Shown here: positions 6,849 through 13,541 of the stretch, piece after piece
Numbering within the stretch: the stretch's first letter is position 1
Layout of the letters: each line of letters begins with the position of its first letter
Origin: CAYLHF01 sp964383365
GTDB taxonomy: Bacteria; Bacteroidota; Rhodothermia; Rhodothermales; UBA10348
Length of the DNA: 13,625 nucleotides
Reading direction: 5' to 3'
Assembly (NCBI GenBank): GCA_964383365.1
Contig: CAYLHF010000055.1
Coordinates: 1 to 13,625, forward strand
Program-made: the position numbers and the translations under genes
The notes under the pieces: model-generated
What the model was told of the DNA's origin: nothing
What the model saw: the letters and a program-made list of their open reading frames with translations, nothing else
The model's database searches: none

Positions 6849-7217
6849 ATGAGTATCGCTGTCTACCGGGTCGTCCACATGATTGGCCTGATCCTGCTCT
6901 TTCAATCCCTGGGTGCCACACTCTATTATGTTCGAAATGGTGGATCTGTTTCGGAAAATCCGTCCCGAAAAATGCTCAGCATTATGCATGGTACGGGACT
7001 GGTACTGCTGCTCCTTGGTGGATTCGGGATGTTGGCAAAATTGGATCTGATGTCTTCGTTACCTGCATGGGTGTGGGTCAAAATCGTCGTTTGGTTGGCA
7101 ATGGGGGCGTCTCTCACGATGGTAAAGAAGAACCCGGAGTCTGCACGAATCTGGTGGATTCTCACGATCGTTCTCGGAGCGATCGCCGCGACTATGGGTT
7201 CCCTGAAGCCTTTCTGA
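6849..7217 (+). CDS. Small four-helix membrane protein of unknown function
   Basis: I do not assign a family with confidence. The 122-residue product has four predicted membrane segments: about 5-27, 43-63, 71-92 and 100-119, with short loops and basic residues (RK at 40-41, KK at 93-94) between them. Histidines lie in the first segment (His10, VVHMIGL) and at the start of the second (His47, IMHGTGL). That layout recalls small heme- or copper-related membrane proteins such as SirB, CopD or HemJ types, but this is resemblance only. The start is the ATG at 6849; an upstream in-frame extension runs back into the end of tkt and lacks conserved character. The gene follows tkt by 55 bp on the same strand and converges with the TonB receptor gene, so it is probably the last gene of its unit. 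No Shine-Dalgarno site is evident. Confidence 0.75.
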   Translation: MSIAVYRVVHMIGLILLFQSLGATLYYVRNGGSVSENPSRKMLSIMHGTGLVLLLLGGFGMLAKLDLMSSLPAWVWVKIVVWLAMGASLTMVKKNPESARIWWILTIVLGAIAATMGSLKPF

Positions 7218-7229
7218 CCATTCGGTGTA

Positions 7230-7265
7230 GCCGGGTCCGCCTGGGTAGGGTTCACAGGGTCCGGC
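7230..7265. terminator. Hairpin between convergent genes
   Basis: GCCGGGTCC (7230-7238) can pair with GGGTCCGGC (7257-7265) as nine pairs including two G-U wobbles. An alternative fold uses CCTG/CAGG inside the outer GCCGG/CCGGC. It lies in the 67-bp gap between the membrane-protein and receptor genes and could serve both strands. No T-run flanks it. Confidence 0.35.
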
Positions 7266-7284
7266 CACCACGCTGGATCTGAAT

Positions 7285-9582
7285 TCAGAATTGTAGTTGC
7301 ATCTGGATCAGTATCTGGCGAGGAGCTCCCAGAAGGGCGGGTCTTTCGAGATAATAGTACTCCAGCGCGTTTTTAACGATAACCGAACCACGGAATCCCC
7401 CCGTCCGGTATGAAGCCCGGACATCCAGGACGCGTGTATCGACCAATTGATCTGCATCGGCGACGAAGAGTGCGAAATCGGAATCCAATCGCTCCGGCTC
7501 TGTCGCAAACCGGTAATCGGCTCCGATATGAACGGGGCCGTAAACCCTCGTGTCTGCGCTCCCTATCAAGAGGTGTCGCGAACGGAACGCCAGCGGAAGA
7601 TGCTCCGTCAGATCGTCGGAATCCAGAAACGTGTAGCCCAGACTCAGTTTGGTCTGATTTCCTCGATCGGTCCACTCCAATGTCGCTTCTCCTCCCCGGA
7701 TTCGAGCCCGGGTCAGGTTCACAAACTGGAATGCCTGTAGCGACGAAATCAATTTTGGTTCGATCAAATTCCAGTACTCGTTCCAGAACAGCGAGATATC
7801 GGATCGAAGTTGGCCGTTCCGTCCCACGCTCATCCGTGTCTTGAGCCCGATTTCACTGCTGCGATTTCTTTCCGGTCGCAGCCCCAGATTTCTGACAATC
7901 GGAAAGAACTCCCGGTTATCGGTAAACCGTTCGGCGAAACTGGGTACTCTGAACCCATCTCCTACGGCTGCCCGTACCGAAAACTGATCGGAGAGACGGT
8001 ACGACAGGCTCATTTTTGGGGATACCCGAGCTTCTGTTTTCGTGTGATCAATCTGATAATTGTCGTATCGAAGGCCGGCAACCAGTTGGACCCGGTCGGA
8101 TAGTGCATCCTCGACGTGGATATACGTGGCCCACTCGGGCTGACTCCCGAATCGATCTCCGCTCGTACTTACGAAAAATCCGCTCCTGGTTCCCAGTGCG
8201 TCACCGGAGAGTCCGAACGTGAGGTGGCGGGTGTCTGACGGGGCATGATCCACCTGTATTTCACCGCCGTATCTGAATCCGATTGTACCGGCACTCACAG
8301 GCCGTGCCTTCCCCGTCGTGTTGTCGATAGGACGCAGGATCATACCGAAAAGCCTGCCACGAACAGAATAAAACCACCGTGTATTAACGATCCGACTCCA
8401 TGATGGAAGCAGCGTGATCTGATTGTTGAAATTATCATTCGTTCCGGTCGGCGGATCCAGCGGGTCTGGTTGCGTTGACGTGCTGGATATCGACAGAGAC
8501 CCCGGGTTAAGCGCGTCTCTGGCTCCATTCCAAAACAGGAAGTTGTCTTTCTTTCGGGCCATGAGGCCGACAAGCAGATCAAATTTATTCTTCTGATCTG
8601 GAGTCCAGCCAGCTTTTGCGTAGCCGTGAAAAACGCGGGTGGTATTGAAATTCAGATAGCCCTGATCGGATCGATAGTCGATGTTGACCCAGTAACCAAA
8701 CTTCTTCGACACCCGCTCGGCGTGCGATACGGTCATCCCACCGAATGATCGATACCCGTCGCCACCCGGAAAACGGTCTTTCCATTCCTGATATCGAACC
8801 GGCTCGTGGATACCTCCGAAAAAACGAACCAATGTCTCGGGTATTTCCGGGAATCCCCGGGTAATCACGTTTACAACACCTCCGATCGCTCCACTTCCGT
8901 AAAGCGCAGATCCTGGTCCCTTCATTACTTCGACGCGTTCAATCTGGGCAAACGGAAGGGCGTCAAACGGTACGCCATCCGTGTCCGGAGTAAGCAAGGG
9001 GACACCATCGAGCAGGAGGAGAACGCGACTTCCTGTGTTATAGGCGAAACCTGATGATCCCCGTATGGTGACCTGATTATCCTGGATATGAACACCTGAT
9101 ACCGTTCGCAGCGCGTCCTCCAACCCTGTTACATTCCTGACGGCGAGATCTTCCGTAGACAGAACGGAAACACTGACGGGCACGCTCATGACCGGCTGTT
9201 CGCGGCGGGACGCCGTGACTACAACCTCCTTCACGTTCAATATCTGGACTTCCAGTACGAAATCAAGACGAACTCTTGCCCCCTCCTCGATTAGTATCGT
9301 GCGGGTTACGGATCTGAAACCAACCGCACTCGCCCGGATTTGGACAGAGCCGGGACGGATGTCGTCTAATGAATAATTCCCTGACGTATCGGTCGCGGTA
9401 CCGAGACCCGATTCAAGTAGAACCACGTTGACTCCCGGAACCGAAACGCCGTCGGAATCCCGGACGGTCCCGTAAATGGAACCGGACGAAACGGTTCGCA
9501 GACTGGACGCTTTAACGGCCAGAGTCGAACCCGAGGCAAGCACCACAAGCGGCAGGAGATGTATCAGAAAGTGCTTTCTCAT
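7285..9582 (-). CDS. TonB-dependent outer-membrane receptor with carboxypeptidase-regulatory-like N-domain
   Basis: Outer-membrane beta-barrel that should import a scarce ligand using energy from TonB-ExbBD; the ligand cannot be read from the sequence. The 765-residue product has a signal peptide (MRKHFLIHLLPLVVLASGS, cleavage near 25). A carboxypeptidase-regulatory-like beta domain follows (about 35-112; SIYGTVRDSDGVSVPGVNV, DTSGNYSL), then a TonB-box-like EVVVTASRRE (119-128). The plug domain (about 130-243) carries VTIRGSSG, LLLLDGVPLLT, IERVEVMKGPGSALYGSGA and GGVVNVITRG. The barrel runs to the end (RVSPKMSLSYRLSDQFSVRA, DGFRVPSFAERF) and finishes in aromatic QLQF as barrel proteins do. 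The single N-domain without large SusC features suggests a siderophore, heme, cobalamin or metal receptor rather than a glycan one. Its ATG overlaps the stop of the upstream lipoprotein gene (ATGA), so translation is probably coupled. Confidence 0.93.
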   Translation of the reverse strand: MRKHFLIHLLPLVVLASGSTLAVKASSLRTVSSGSIYGTVRDSDGVSVPGVNVVLLESGLGTATDTSGNYSLDDIRPGSVQIRASAVGFRSVTRTILIEEGARVRLDFVLEVQILNVKEVVVTASRREQPVMSVPVSVSVLSTEDLAVRNVTGLEDALRTVSGVHIQDNQVTIRGSSGFAYNTGSRVLLLLDGVPLLTPDTDGVPFDALPFAQIERVEVMKGPGSALYGSGAIGGVVNVITRGFPEIPETLVRFFGGIHEPVRYQEWKDRFPGGDGYRSFGGMTVSHAERVSKKFGYWVNIDYRSDQGYLNFNTTRVFHGYAKAGWTPDQKNKFDLLVGLMARKKDNFLFWNGARDALNPGSLSISSTSTQPDPLDPPTGTNDNFNNQITLLPSWSRIVNTRWFYSVRGRLFGMILRPIDNTTGKARPVSAGTIGFRYGGEIQVDHAPSDTRHLTFGLSGDALGTRSGFFVSTSGDRFGSQPEWATYIHVEDALSDRVQLVAGLRYDNYQIDHTKTEARVSPKMSLSYRLSDQFSVRAAVGDGFRVPSFAERFTDNREFFPIVRNLGLRPERNRSSEIGLKTRMSVGRNGQLRSDISLFWNEYWNLIEPKLISSLQAFQFVNLTRARIRGGEATLEWTDRGNQTKLSLGYTFLDSDDLTEHLPLAFRSRHLLIGSADTRVYGPVHIGADYRFATEPERLDSDFALFVADADQLVDTRVLDVRASYRTGGFRGSVIVKNALEYYYLERPALLGAPRQILIQMQLQF

Positions 9583-10091
9583 TGACGGCTCACTCCCGGT
9601 GGCGGGAAGGGTGGTGGATTGCGGAAGTCAACCTGGATACTGATTCGTGTGGTTTCTCCTGATTTCACCTGAAAAATCCCGCCCTGTTCGGCGTACAATC
9701 CGATAGGCTTCCAGGACAGAATGTTCTCGGAAAACTGTTGCGCTACGCCGCTATAAAAGAAGGTGCCCGTCTCTATGTCCATCAGACTAAAGGAATCTGA
9801 CGCCACTCCGTATGCCAGACGTGGGCTGATAGCCATTCGGTTGAGTTGCAGAAAATCTGCGGTATCTGTAGGGACAAAACGCATCGCGACAAATCTGAGG
9901 TCACGTACGTCATTCTCACCAGGCCATTCACCCGTGTATCGAACCTGTCCGATGATGGAGCCCGTCGGGGGGATATCGGGAGGTACGAGTCCATGATCGC
10001 ATCCGGAGACCAGTAGACTTATCACCAGAAGCGTTAGCCCCATTGCGGATGGGGATCCGGGCGCTGTTGTTTTCCGAGGCATACGTCGCAT
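9579..10091 (-). CDS. Lipoprotein of unknown function coupled to the TonB receptor
   Basis: Probable envelope lipoprotein; function unknown. With the ATG at 10091-10089 it has 170 residues: basic MRRMPRK, a hydrophobic stretch MGLTLLVISLLVSG and the lipobox LVSGC with acylated Cys31. The mature part starts CDHGLVPPDIPPTG and holds one beta-rich domain that begins SIIGQVRYTGEW (45-56), like the start of carboxypeptidase-regulatory or transthyretin-like folds, and runs through GLYAEQGGIFQVKSGETTRI (131-150). The tail is proline-rich (RNPPPFPPPGVS). An ATG at 10157 would add 22 polar residues in front of the signal, and one at 10082 would remove three; 10091 is the compromise. The TGA stop overlaps the receptor ATG by one ATGA, so the pair is one operon with the lipoprotein first. 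It may help the receptor capture its ligand; it is far smaller than SusD and shows no SusD features. Confidence 0.8.
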   Translation of the reverse strand: MRRMPRKTTAPGSPSAMGLTLLVISLLVSGCDHGLVPPDIPPTGSIIGQVRYTGEWPGENDVRDLRFVAMRFVPTDTADFLQLNRMAISPRLAYGVASDSFSLMDIETGTFFYSGVAQQFSENILSWKPIGLYAEQGGIFQVKSGETTRISIQVDFRNPPPFPPPGVSRQ

Positions 10092-10168
10092 GAATAAAAG
10101 AGCGTTCCCTTTCCTGTCTGATCGAGGATCGGGATCGTTCCGCGTGTACATACGCACAGAATCTACGT

Positions 10169-10197
10169 TTGGAGCCGCTCAGAAACGACCTTATATT
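10169..10197 (+). promoter_or_regulatory. Candidate promoter for queA
   Basis: TTGGAG (10169-10174), a 17-base spacer and TATATT (10192-10197) fit a sigma-70-like promoter, and TATATTG also approaches the Bacteroidota TAnnTTTG box. It would give a 5' leader of about 110 bases before queA. It lies in the 225-bp gap (10092-10316) between the divergent lipoprotein gene and queA. No equally clear promoter is seen for the lipoprotein side. Confidence 0.35.
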
Positions 10198-10219
10198 GAA
10201 CGCCTTTGAAAAAACGCCT

Positions 10220-10306
10220 ATGCGCACAAGTTCGGCCGATTCAGAACTCTACCCACTGGAGATCGACCGATGCGTTGAAGAGCAGAATACCGAGTTTTCG
10301 ACCTAA
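10220..10306 (+). CDS. Possible 28-aa small ORF just before queA
   Basis: ATG at 10220 to TAA at 10304-10306 encodes 28 residues beginning MRTSSADSELYPLEIDR and ending NTEFST. It is acidic, has no membrane segment, and ends 10 bases before the queA ATG. An A-rich stretch precedes it, but no Shine-Dalgarno site. It could be a leader peptide or chance; the length alone proves nothing. Confidence 0.2.
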   Translation: MRTSSADSELYPLEIDRCVEEQNTEFST

Positions 10307-10316
10307 ACGCCTGACT

Positions 10317-11363
10317 ATGAAGCTTTCCCACTTCGAGTACGATTACCCAAAGGAACTGGTTGCCAAATATCCCGTCGAGCCGAGGCACACCTCCCGTCTC
10401 ATGGTGCTCGATCGTGCCAAGGGTACCATCGAGCACAAACAGTTCGAGGATATCGTAGACTATTTTAATAAAGGAGATGTATTCGTCGTCAATGACACGA
10501 AGGTATTTCCGGCCCGACTTTTCGGAAACAAGGAAAAGACCGGGGCAAGAATAGAGGTCTTTCTACTCAGAGAACTCAATCCCGAGACGCGTCTGTGGGA
10601 TGTGATTGTTGATCCTGCAAGAAAAATAAGGATCGGCAATAAACTCTATTTTGAAAACGGGCTTATCGCCGAGGTCATCGATAACACGACCTCGAGAGGA
10701 CGTACGATCCGGTTCGTATTCGAGGGAAGCAATGACGCACTCTACGATAAGATTGATGAAATAGGGCAGACGCCCATTCCTCCGTATCTCAAAAGAGATG
10801 TAGAGCCGGAAGACAGGGAACGCTATCAGACGATCTTTGCCGAAAACAGAGGAGCAGTAGCCGCACCGACAGCCGGGTTGCATTTTACCCCGGAGATAAT
10901 CACGAAGATGTCCAGGAAAGGAGTCAGTGTCCTTCCCGTTACTCTCCACGTTGGACTGGGTACGTTTCGGCCTGTTGAGGTGGAAGATCTCACGAAGCAT
11001 CGGATGGACTCCGAATATTTTCATATCCCACCCCCGACAGCCACGGCTGCGAATGTGGCTCTTGCAGCAGATGACAACTACGTAACGGCGGTCGGAACGA
11101 CGGTCGTAAGGGCTATAGAGTCCAGTCTTTCGGCGGCCAATATGTTAAAAGCAAAAATTGGTTGGACGGACAAATTCATTTATCCGGAATATGAATTTCA
11201 GATTACGGAGCGACTTCTGACGAATTTCCATATGCCCCATAGCACACTACTCATGTTGGTGGCAGCGTTTGCAGGCTATGATTTCATGATGGAGGCGTAT
11301 CAGGTGGCCATCAAGGAGAAGTACAGATTCTTTTCCTTTGGCGATGCGATGTTAATTCTGTAG
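10317..11363 (+). CDS. queA: S-adenosylmethionine:tRNA ribosyltransferase-isomerase
   Basis: Transfers and isomerises the ribose of S-adenosylmethionine onto 7-aminomethyl-7-deazaguanine at the wobble base of GUN-anticodon tRNAs, giving epoxyqueuosine; cytoplasmic. The 348-residue product matches the family length. Visible motifs: FEYDYPKELVAKYPVEPR (6-23), SRLMVLDR (26-33), VNDTKVFPARLFG (58-70), GQTPIPPYLKR (150-160), GAVAAPTAGLHFTPE (179-193), VTLHVGLGTFRPV (208-220), SEYFHIP (232-238), VGTTVVRAIES (259-269) and LLTNFHMPHSTLLMLVAAFAG (300-320). The ATG at 10317 fits the conserved N-terminus MKLSHFEYDY; a longer frame from 10206 adds 37 unconserved residues. No tgt gene is adjacent. It heads an apparent operon with ispD, ispF and the DedA-family gene, 59 bp ahead of ispD. 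A substrate tRNA gene, tRNA-Tyr(GUA), lies at the window's right end. Confidence 0.97.
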   Translation: MKLSHFEYDYPKELVAKYPVEPRHTSRLMVLDRAKGTIEHKQFEDIVDYFNKGDVFVVNDTKVFPARLFGNKEKTGARIEVFLLRELNPETRLWDVIVDPARKIRIGNKLYFENGLIAEVIDNTTSRGRTIRFVFEGSNDALYDKIDEIGQTPIPPYLKRDVEPEDRERYQTIFAENRGAVAAPTAGLHFTPEIITKMSRKGVSVLPVTLHVGLGTFRPVEVEDLTKHRMDSEYFHIPPPTATAANVALAADDNYVTAVGTTVVRAIESSLSAANMLKAKIGWTDKFIYPEYEFQITERLLTNFHMPHSTLLMLVAAFAGYDFMMEAYQVAIKEKYRFFSFGDAMLIL

Positions 11364-11422
11364 ACACGTGCCATGGAGTATCCGGGTGATTTCGGGATGC
11401 TTCGAAGCGAGGAAAGATCATT

Positions 11423-12166
11423 ATGTCCGGCGATCAACAAGTAGCGGTACTGATCCCTGCTGCCGGCGAAGGAACGCGTCTGGGAGGTCGCCGGAAACAG
11501 TTTCGTGTTCTTGGGGACAAGCCAGTCCTCGTTCAAACCATTGACGTCTTCGAGCGACATCCGGAAATTGATCACATCATAATTGGGACACCTTCAGAAG
11601 CTGTTCGACCGCTCAAACAGGAGCTTCGGAGAATTGGCATCACGAAAATGCGAGGTCTGGTCGCGGGAGGTGAATCCAGGCAGGAGACGGTGCGGGCCAT
11701 GTTGGATAATACACCGGATTCGGTTGACGTCGTCCTGGTACACGATGCCGTCCGCCCGTTCGTTCGTCTGTCGCAGGTGTCGGAAGTGATCGAATCTGCC
11801 AGAGTGTACGGCGCTGCCGCTCTGGCGGTGCCTGTAACCGATACCGTTCGTCGCGGAGTGGATGATGTTTTTTCCGTGACGGTTCCGAGAGAGGGATTAT
11901 TCCGAATGCAAACACCGCAGGCCTTTCGGAGAGACTGGTTGTGCGAGGCCCACGAAGCAGCTCGCAAGGTTGAATTTGAAGCCACTGATGACGTCGAACT
12001 CGTGCAACGTCTGGGGCGCTCGGTAAGAATCATATCAGGTGGCGACCTGAACGTCAAGATCACGACTCCGGAGGATTGGGAGCGTGCAACGCAATTCTGG
12101 CCCATGTGGGAAGAGATCCTTCACCTTGAATCGGAGGAGAGACGGATTATGGTCGAAGGAGGATAA
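11423..12166 (+). CDS. ispD: 2-C-methyl-D-erythritol 4-phosphate cytidylyltransferase
   Basis: Joins MEP and CTP to make CDP-methylerythritol, third step of the MEP isoprenoid pathway, in the cytoplasm. The 247-residue product has the nucleotide-binding start VLIPAAGEGTRLGGRRKQF (9-27), with GEGTRLG and Lys25. It also shows AGGESRQETVRAML (81-94), VLVHDAVRPFV (104-114), AVPVTDTVRR (135-144), RMQTPQAFRRDWLCEA (161-176), TDDVELVQRLG (188-198) and GDLNVKITTPEDW (207-219). All family motifs are intact; about 20 extra residues follow (ILHLESEERRIMVEGG), and the Shine-Dalgarno site of ispF lies within their codons. The start ATG has AGGAAAG six bases upstream (11410-11416). A perfect 10-bp palindrome, GCTTCGAAGC, ends two bases before that site, at 11399-11408. 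It overlaps no gene; ispF follows after two bases. Confidence 0.96.
   Translation: MSGDQQVAVLIPAAGEGTRLGGRRKQFRVLGDKPVLVQTIDVFERHPEIDHIIIGTPSEAVRPLKQELRRIGITKMRGLVAGGESRQETVRAMLDNTPDSVDVVLVHDAVRPFVRLSQVSEVIESARVYGAAALAVPVTDTVRRGVDDVFSVTVPREGLFRMQTPQAFRRDWLCEAHEAARKVEFEATDDVELVQRLGRSVRIISGGDLNVKITTPEDWERATQFWPMWEEILHLESEERRIMVEGG
12156..12162 (+). promoter_or_regulatory. Shine-Dalgarno site of ispF, inside the end of ispD
   Basis: AAGGAGG lies six bases before the ispF ATG at 12169 and overlaps the last codons of ispD. It is the best match to the anti-Shine-Dalgarno sequence in the window and fixes the ispF start. Confidence 0.85.
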
Positions 12167-12168
12167 TT

Positions 12169-12651
12169 ATGGTCAGGACCGGATGCGGATATGACGTTCA
12201 CCGACTGGTCCGGGGAAGAGACCTTTGGCTTGGGGGGGTCTTGATACCGTCCGACTACGGGCTCTCCGGTCACTCAGACGCCGATGTATTGCTTCATGCT
12301 ATTACAGATGCCGTTCTCGGCTCTATGGCTCTCGGTGATATCGGTGCTCACTTTCCTGATACTGATCCGCAGTGGAAAGATGCCGGTAGTGAGCTGTTTT
12401 TGAGAGAAGCAGCCCGCCTGGTCACAGAAAAAGGCTTTCATGTCTGTAACGTCGATGCCACCGTTGTCATCGAACGGCCACGCCTCCGAAATCATATCGA
12501 AGCAATTCGTGAGCGAATCGCGGTCATCCTGGGCATATCGGTATCTGCAGTTTCTGTGAAAGCAACGACATCGGAAGGGTTGGGCTTTATCGGTCGAGGA
12601 GAAGGTGCGGCCGCGAGTGCGGTGTGCAGTCTTTCTGACGAAAACGATTGA
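12169..12651 (+). CDS. ispF: 2-C-methyl-D-erythritol 2,4-cyclodiphosphate synthase
   Basis: Cyclises CDP-methylerythritol 2-phosphate to ME-cPP with loss of CMP, fifth step of the MEP pathway; a cytoplasmic homotrimer with one zinc per active site. The 160-residue product has the usual length. Zinc ligands are Asp9 and His11 in GYDVHRL and His43 in DADVLLHAITDAVLG (37-51). Other family motifs: LGGVLIP (21-27), GLSGHSDADV (31-40), GDIGAHFPDTDPQWK (56-70), CNVDATVVIERPRL (93-106), and the CMP-binding end KATTSEGLGFIGRGEG (131-146). It starts two bases after the ispD stop, so the two are certainly co-transcribed and probably translationally coupled. ispE, the step between them, is not in the window. 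Confidence 0.97.
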   Translation: MVRTGCGYDVHRLVRGRDLWLGGVLIPSDYGLSGHSDADVLLHAITDAVLGSMALGDIGAHFPDTDPQWKDAGSELFLREAARLVTEKGFHVCNVDATVVIERPRLRNHIEAIRERIAVILGISVSAVSVKATTSEGLGFIGRGEGAAASAVCSLSDEND

Positions 12652-12670
12652 TTGCTCCAGGGTATAAGAC

Positions 12671-13321
12671 ATGGGACATTACCTTGCTGATATTGTCGAG
12701 TGGTTGACGACGTTACCGGTACTTTGGGCGTACGTGCTGATTCTGGTCATCGCCTACGGAGAGAATGTTCTGCCTCCCATTCCGGGAGACATGATCGTTG
12801 TCTTTGGTGGCTACATGGTCGGGCTTGGCAAACTGGAATGGATTCCGGTCATTTTTCTGTCGACGCTCGGTGGGACGCTTGGTTTTATGACGATGTTCGG
12901 GATCGGGCACCGACTCGGAACGGCCGTCCTCGATCCGAAACGTTTCGAATGGTTACCCAAAAAGCGCATTTATACGGTGCGGGAAAAGTTGCGGCAGTAC
13001 GGGTTCGGTCTCGTCACCGCTAACCGATTCTTGAGCGGGCTTCGTTCCGTTATCTCACTGACGGTGGGTATGGCTCACATGGATGTCCGGAAGACGATTT
13101 TATTTGCCACCATCAGTTCATTCCTGTGGACCAGTCTGCTGACCGTAGCAGGCTATTTTGTGGGTGATAACTGGGAAATAGTCAGCGGGTATTTGCGTAC
13201 ATATGGCGGAATTATCGTTGGCTTGATGATCACGCTGGCAATCGTTCAATGGGTCCGATATCGGCGTTCGATCAGGATCGAACGTCAAACCCCGGAAAAG
13301 TCGGTACCAGGTGAAATCTGA
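12671..13321 (+). CDS. DedA-family membrane protein
   Basis: Polytopic inner-membrane protein of the DedA (SNARE-associated/VTT) family, some members of which carry undecaprenyl phosphate or other lipids across the membrane using the proton gradient. The 216-residue length is typical. It shows the N-terminal amphipathic and re-entrant region with GENVLPPIPGD (30-40), including Glu31 and Asp40, the equivalents of essential acidic residues. The second half carries the signature NRFLSGLRSVISLTVGMAHM (118-137) with Arg119 and Arg125. Hydrophobic spans lie about 20-35, 42-52, 58-78, 145-165 and 178-196; the tail is charged and cytoplasmic. It starts 19 bp after ispF on the same strand. Placed after two isoprenoid genes, it could handle undecaprenyl phosphate, but that is inference; other DedA proteins act on selenite or ion balance. 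Confidence 0.9.
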   Translation: MGHYLADIVEWLTTLPVLWAYVLILVIAYGENVLPPIPGDMIVVFGGYMVGLGKLEWIPVIFLSTLGGTLGFMTMFGIGHRLGTAVLDPKRFEWLPKKRIYTVREKLRQYGFGLVTANRFLSGLRSVISLTVGMAHMDVRKTILFATISSFLWTSLLTVAGYFVGDNWEIVSGYLRTYGGIIVGLMITLAIVQWVRYRRSIRIERQTPEKSVPGEI

Positions 13322-13334
13322 AATCAGGTTTCAC
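13311..13334 (+). terminator. Hairpin overlapping the stop of the DedA-family gene
   Basis: The 24 bases fold as a stem of about 10 pairs: GTGAAA/TTTCAC outer arms, one T-G wobble, then CTG/CAG and a 4-base loop. The TGA stop (13319-13321) lies in the stem. No T-run follows, so it is a weak intrinsic terminator at best, though well placed to end the queA-ispD-ispF-dedA unit. Confidence 0.4.
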
Positions 13335-13356
13335 GGATCCTTTACGGCAGGTTGTA

Positions 13357-13385
13357 TTGCTTATCGTAACGGGTGGATTTAAATT
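13357..13385 (+). promoter_or_regulatory. Candidate promoter of the tRNA-Thr/tRNA-Tyr unit
   Basis: TTGCTT (13357-13362), a 17-base spacer and TAAATT (13380-13385) lie about 35 bases before tRNA-Thr, in the 97-bp gap after the DedA-family gene. A second -10-like TAAATTGG occurs at 13399-13406 without a good partner. tRNA units need a strong promoter, and this is the best candidate here. Confidence 0.35.
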
Positions 13386-13418
13386 CCGTGTCTGGCCTAA
13401 ATTGGCACAGAGCCATCA

Positions 13419-13491
13419 GCTGGCGTAGCTCAATTGGTAGAGCAGCTCACTTGTAATGAGCAGGTTGGGGGTTCAAGTCCCTCCGCCAGCT
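13419..13491 (+). tRNA. tRNA-Thr(UGU)
   Basis: 73-nt cloverleaf. Acceptor GCTGGCG (13419-13425) pairs with CGCCAGC (13484-13490); D arm GCTCAATTGGTAGAGC; anticodon stem GCTCA/TGAGC with loop CTTGTAA, giving anticodon TGT, which reads ACA (Thr). Variable loop AGGTT; T arm GGGGG-TTCAAGT-CCCTC with one G-T pair. The discriminator is T. CCA is not encoded, so it must be added after transcription. Confidence 0.97.
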
Positions 13492-13541
13492 CAGATGAAA
13501 TCGCCGGTAGAGGTGTCGACGATTCTATCTGATTTTTTTTT
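13491..13541 (+). terminator. Strong hairpin plus T9 between tRNA-Thr and tRNA-Tyr
   Basis: TCAGAT (13491-13496) pairs with ATCTGA (13527-13532). Next, GAA and TCG (13497-13499, 13501-13503) pair with TTC and CGA (13523-13525, 13520-13522), leaving single bulges at A13500 and T13526. CG/CG may extend the stem. Nine Ts follow at 13533-13541, the form of an intrinsic terminator. The first stem base is the discriminator of tRNA-Thr, and the T-run ends exactly where tRNA-Tyr begins. Confidence 0.65.

Noticed and set aside
7410..7844. Plus-strand 144-aa frame opposite the TonB receptor barrel
   Set aside because: Arginine- and proline-rich composition typical of an antisense shadow; the receptor frame is intact.
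7285..10091. SusC/SusD glycan uptake pair
   Set aside because: The lipoprotein is about 170 residues, far below SusD size and without its helical features, and the receptor is shorter than typical SusC.
10206..10316. N-terminal extension of QueA by 37 residues
   Set aside because: QueA proteins start at the MKLSHFEYDYP region; the extension is basic, unconserved in character, and in a different frame from the 28-aa candidate.
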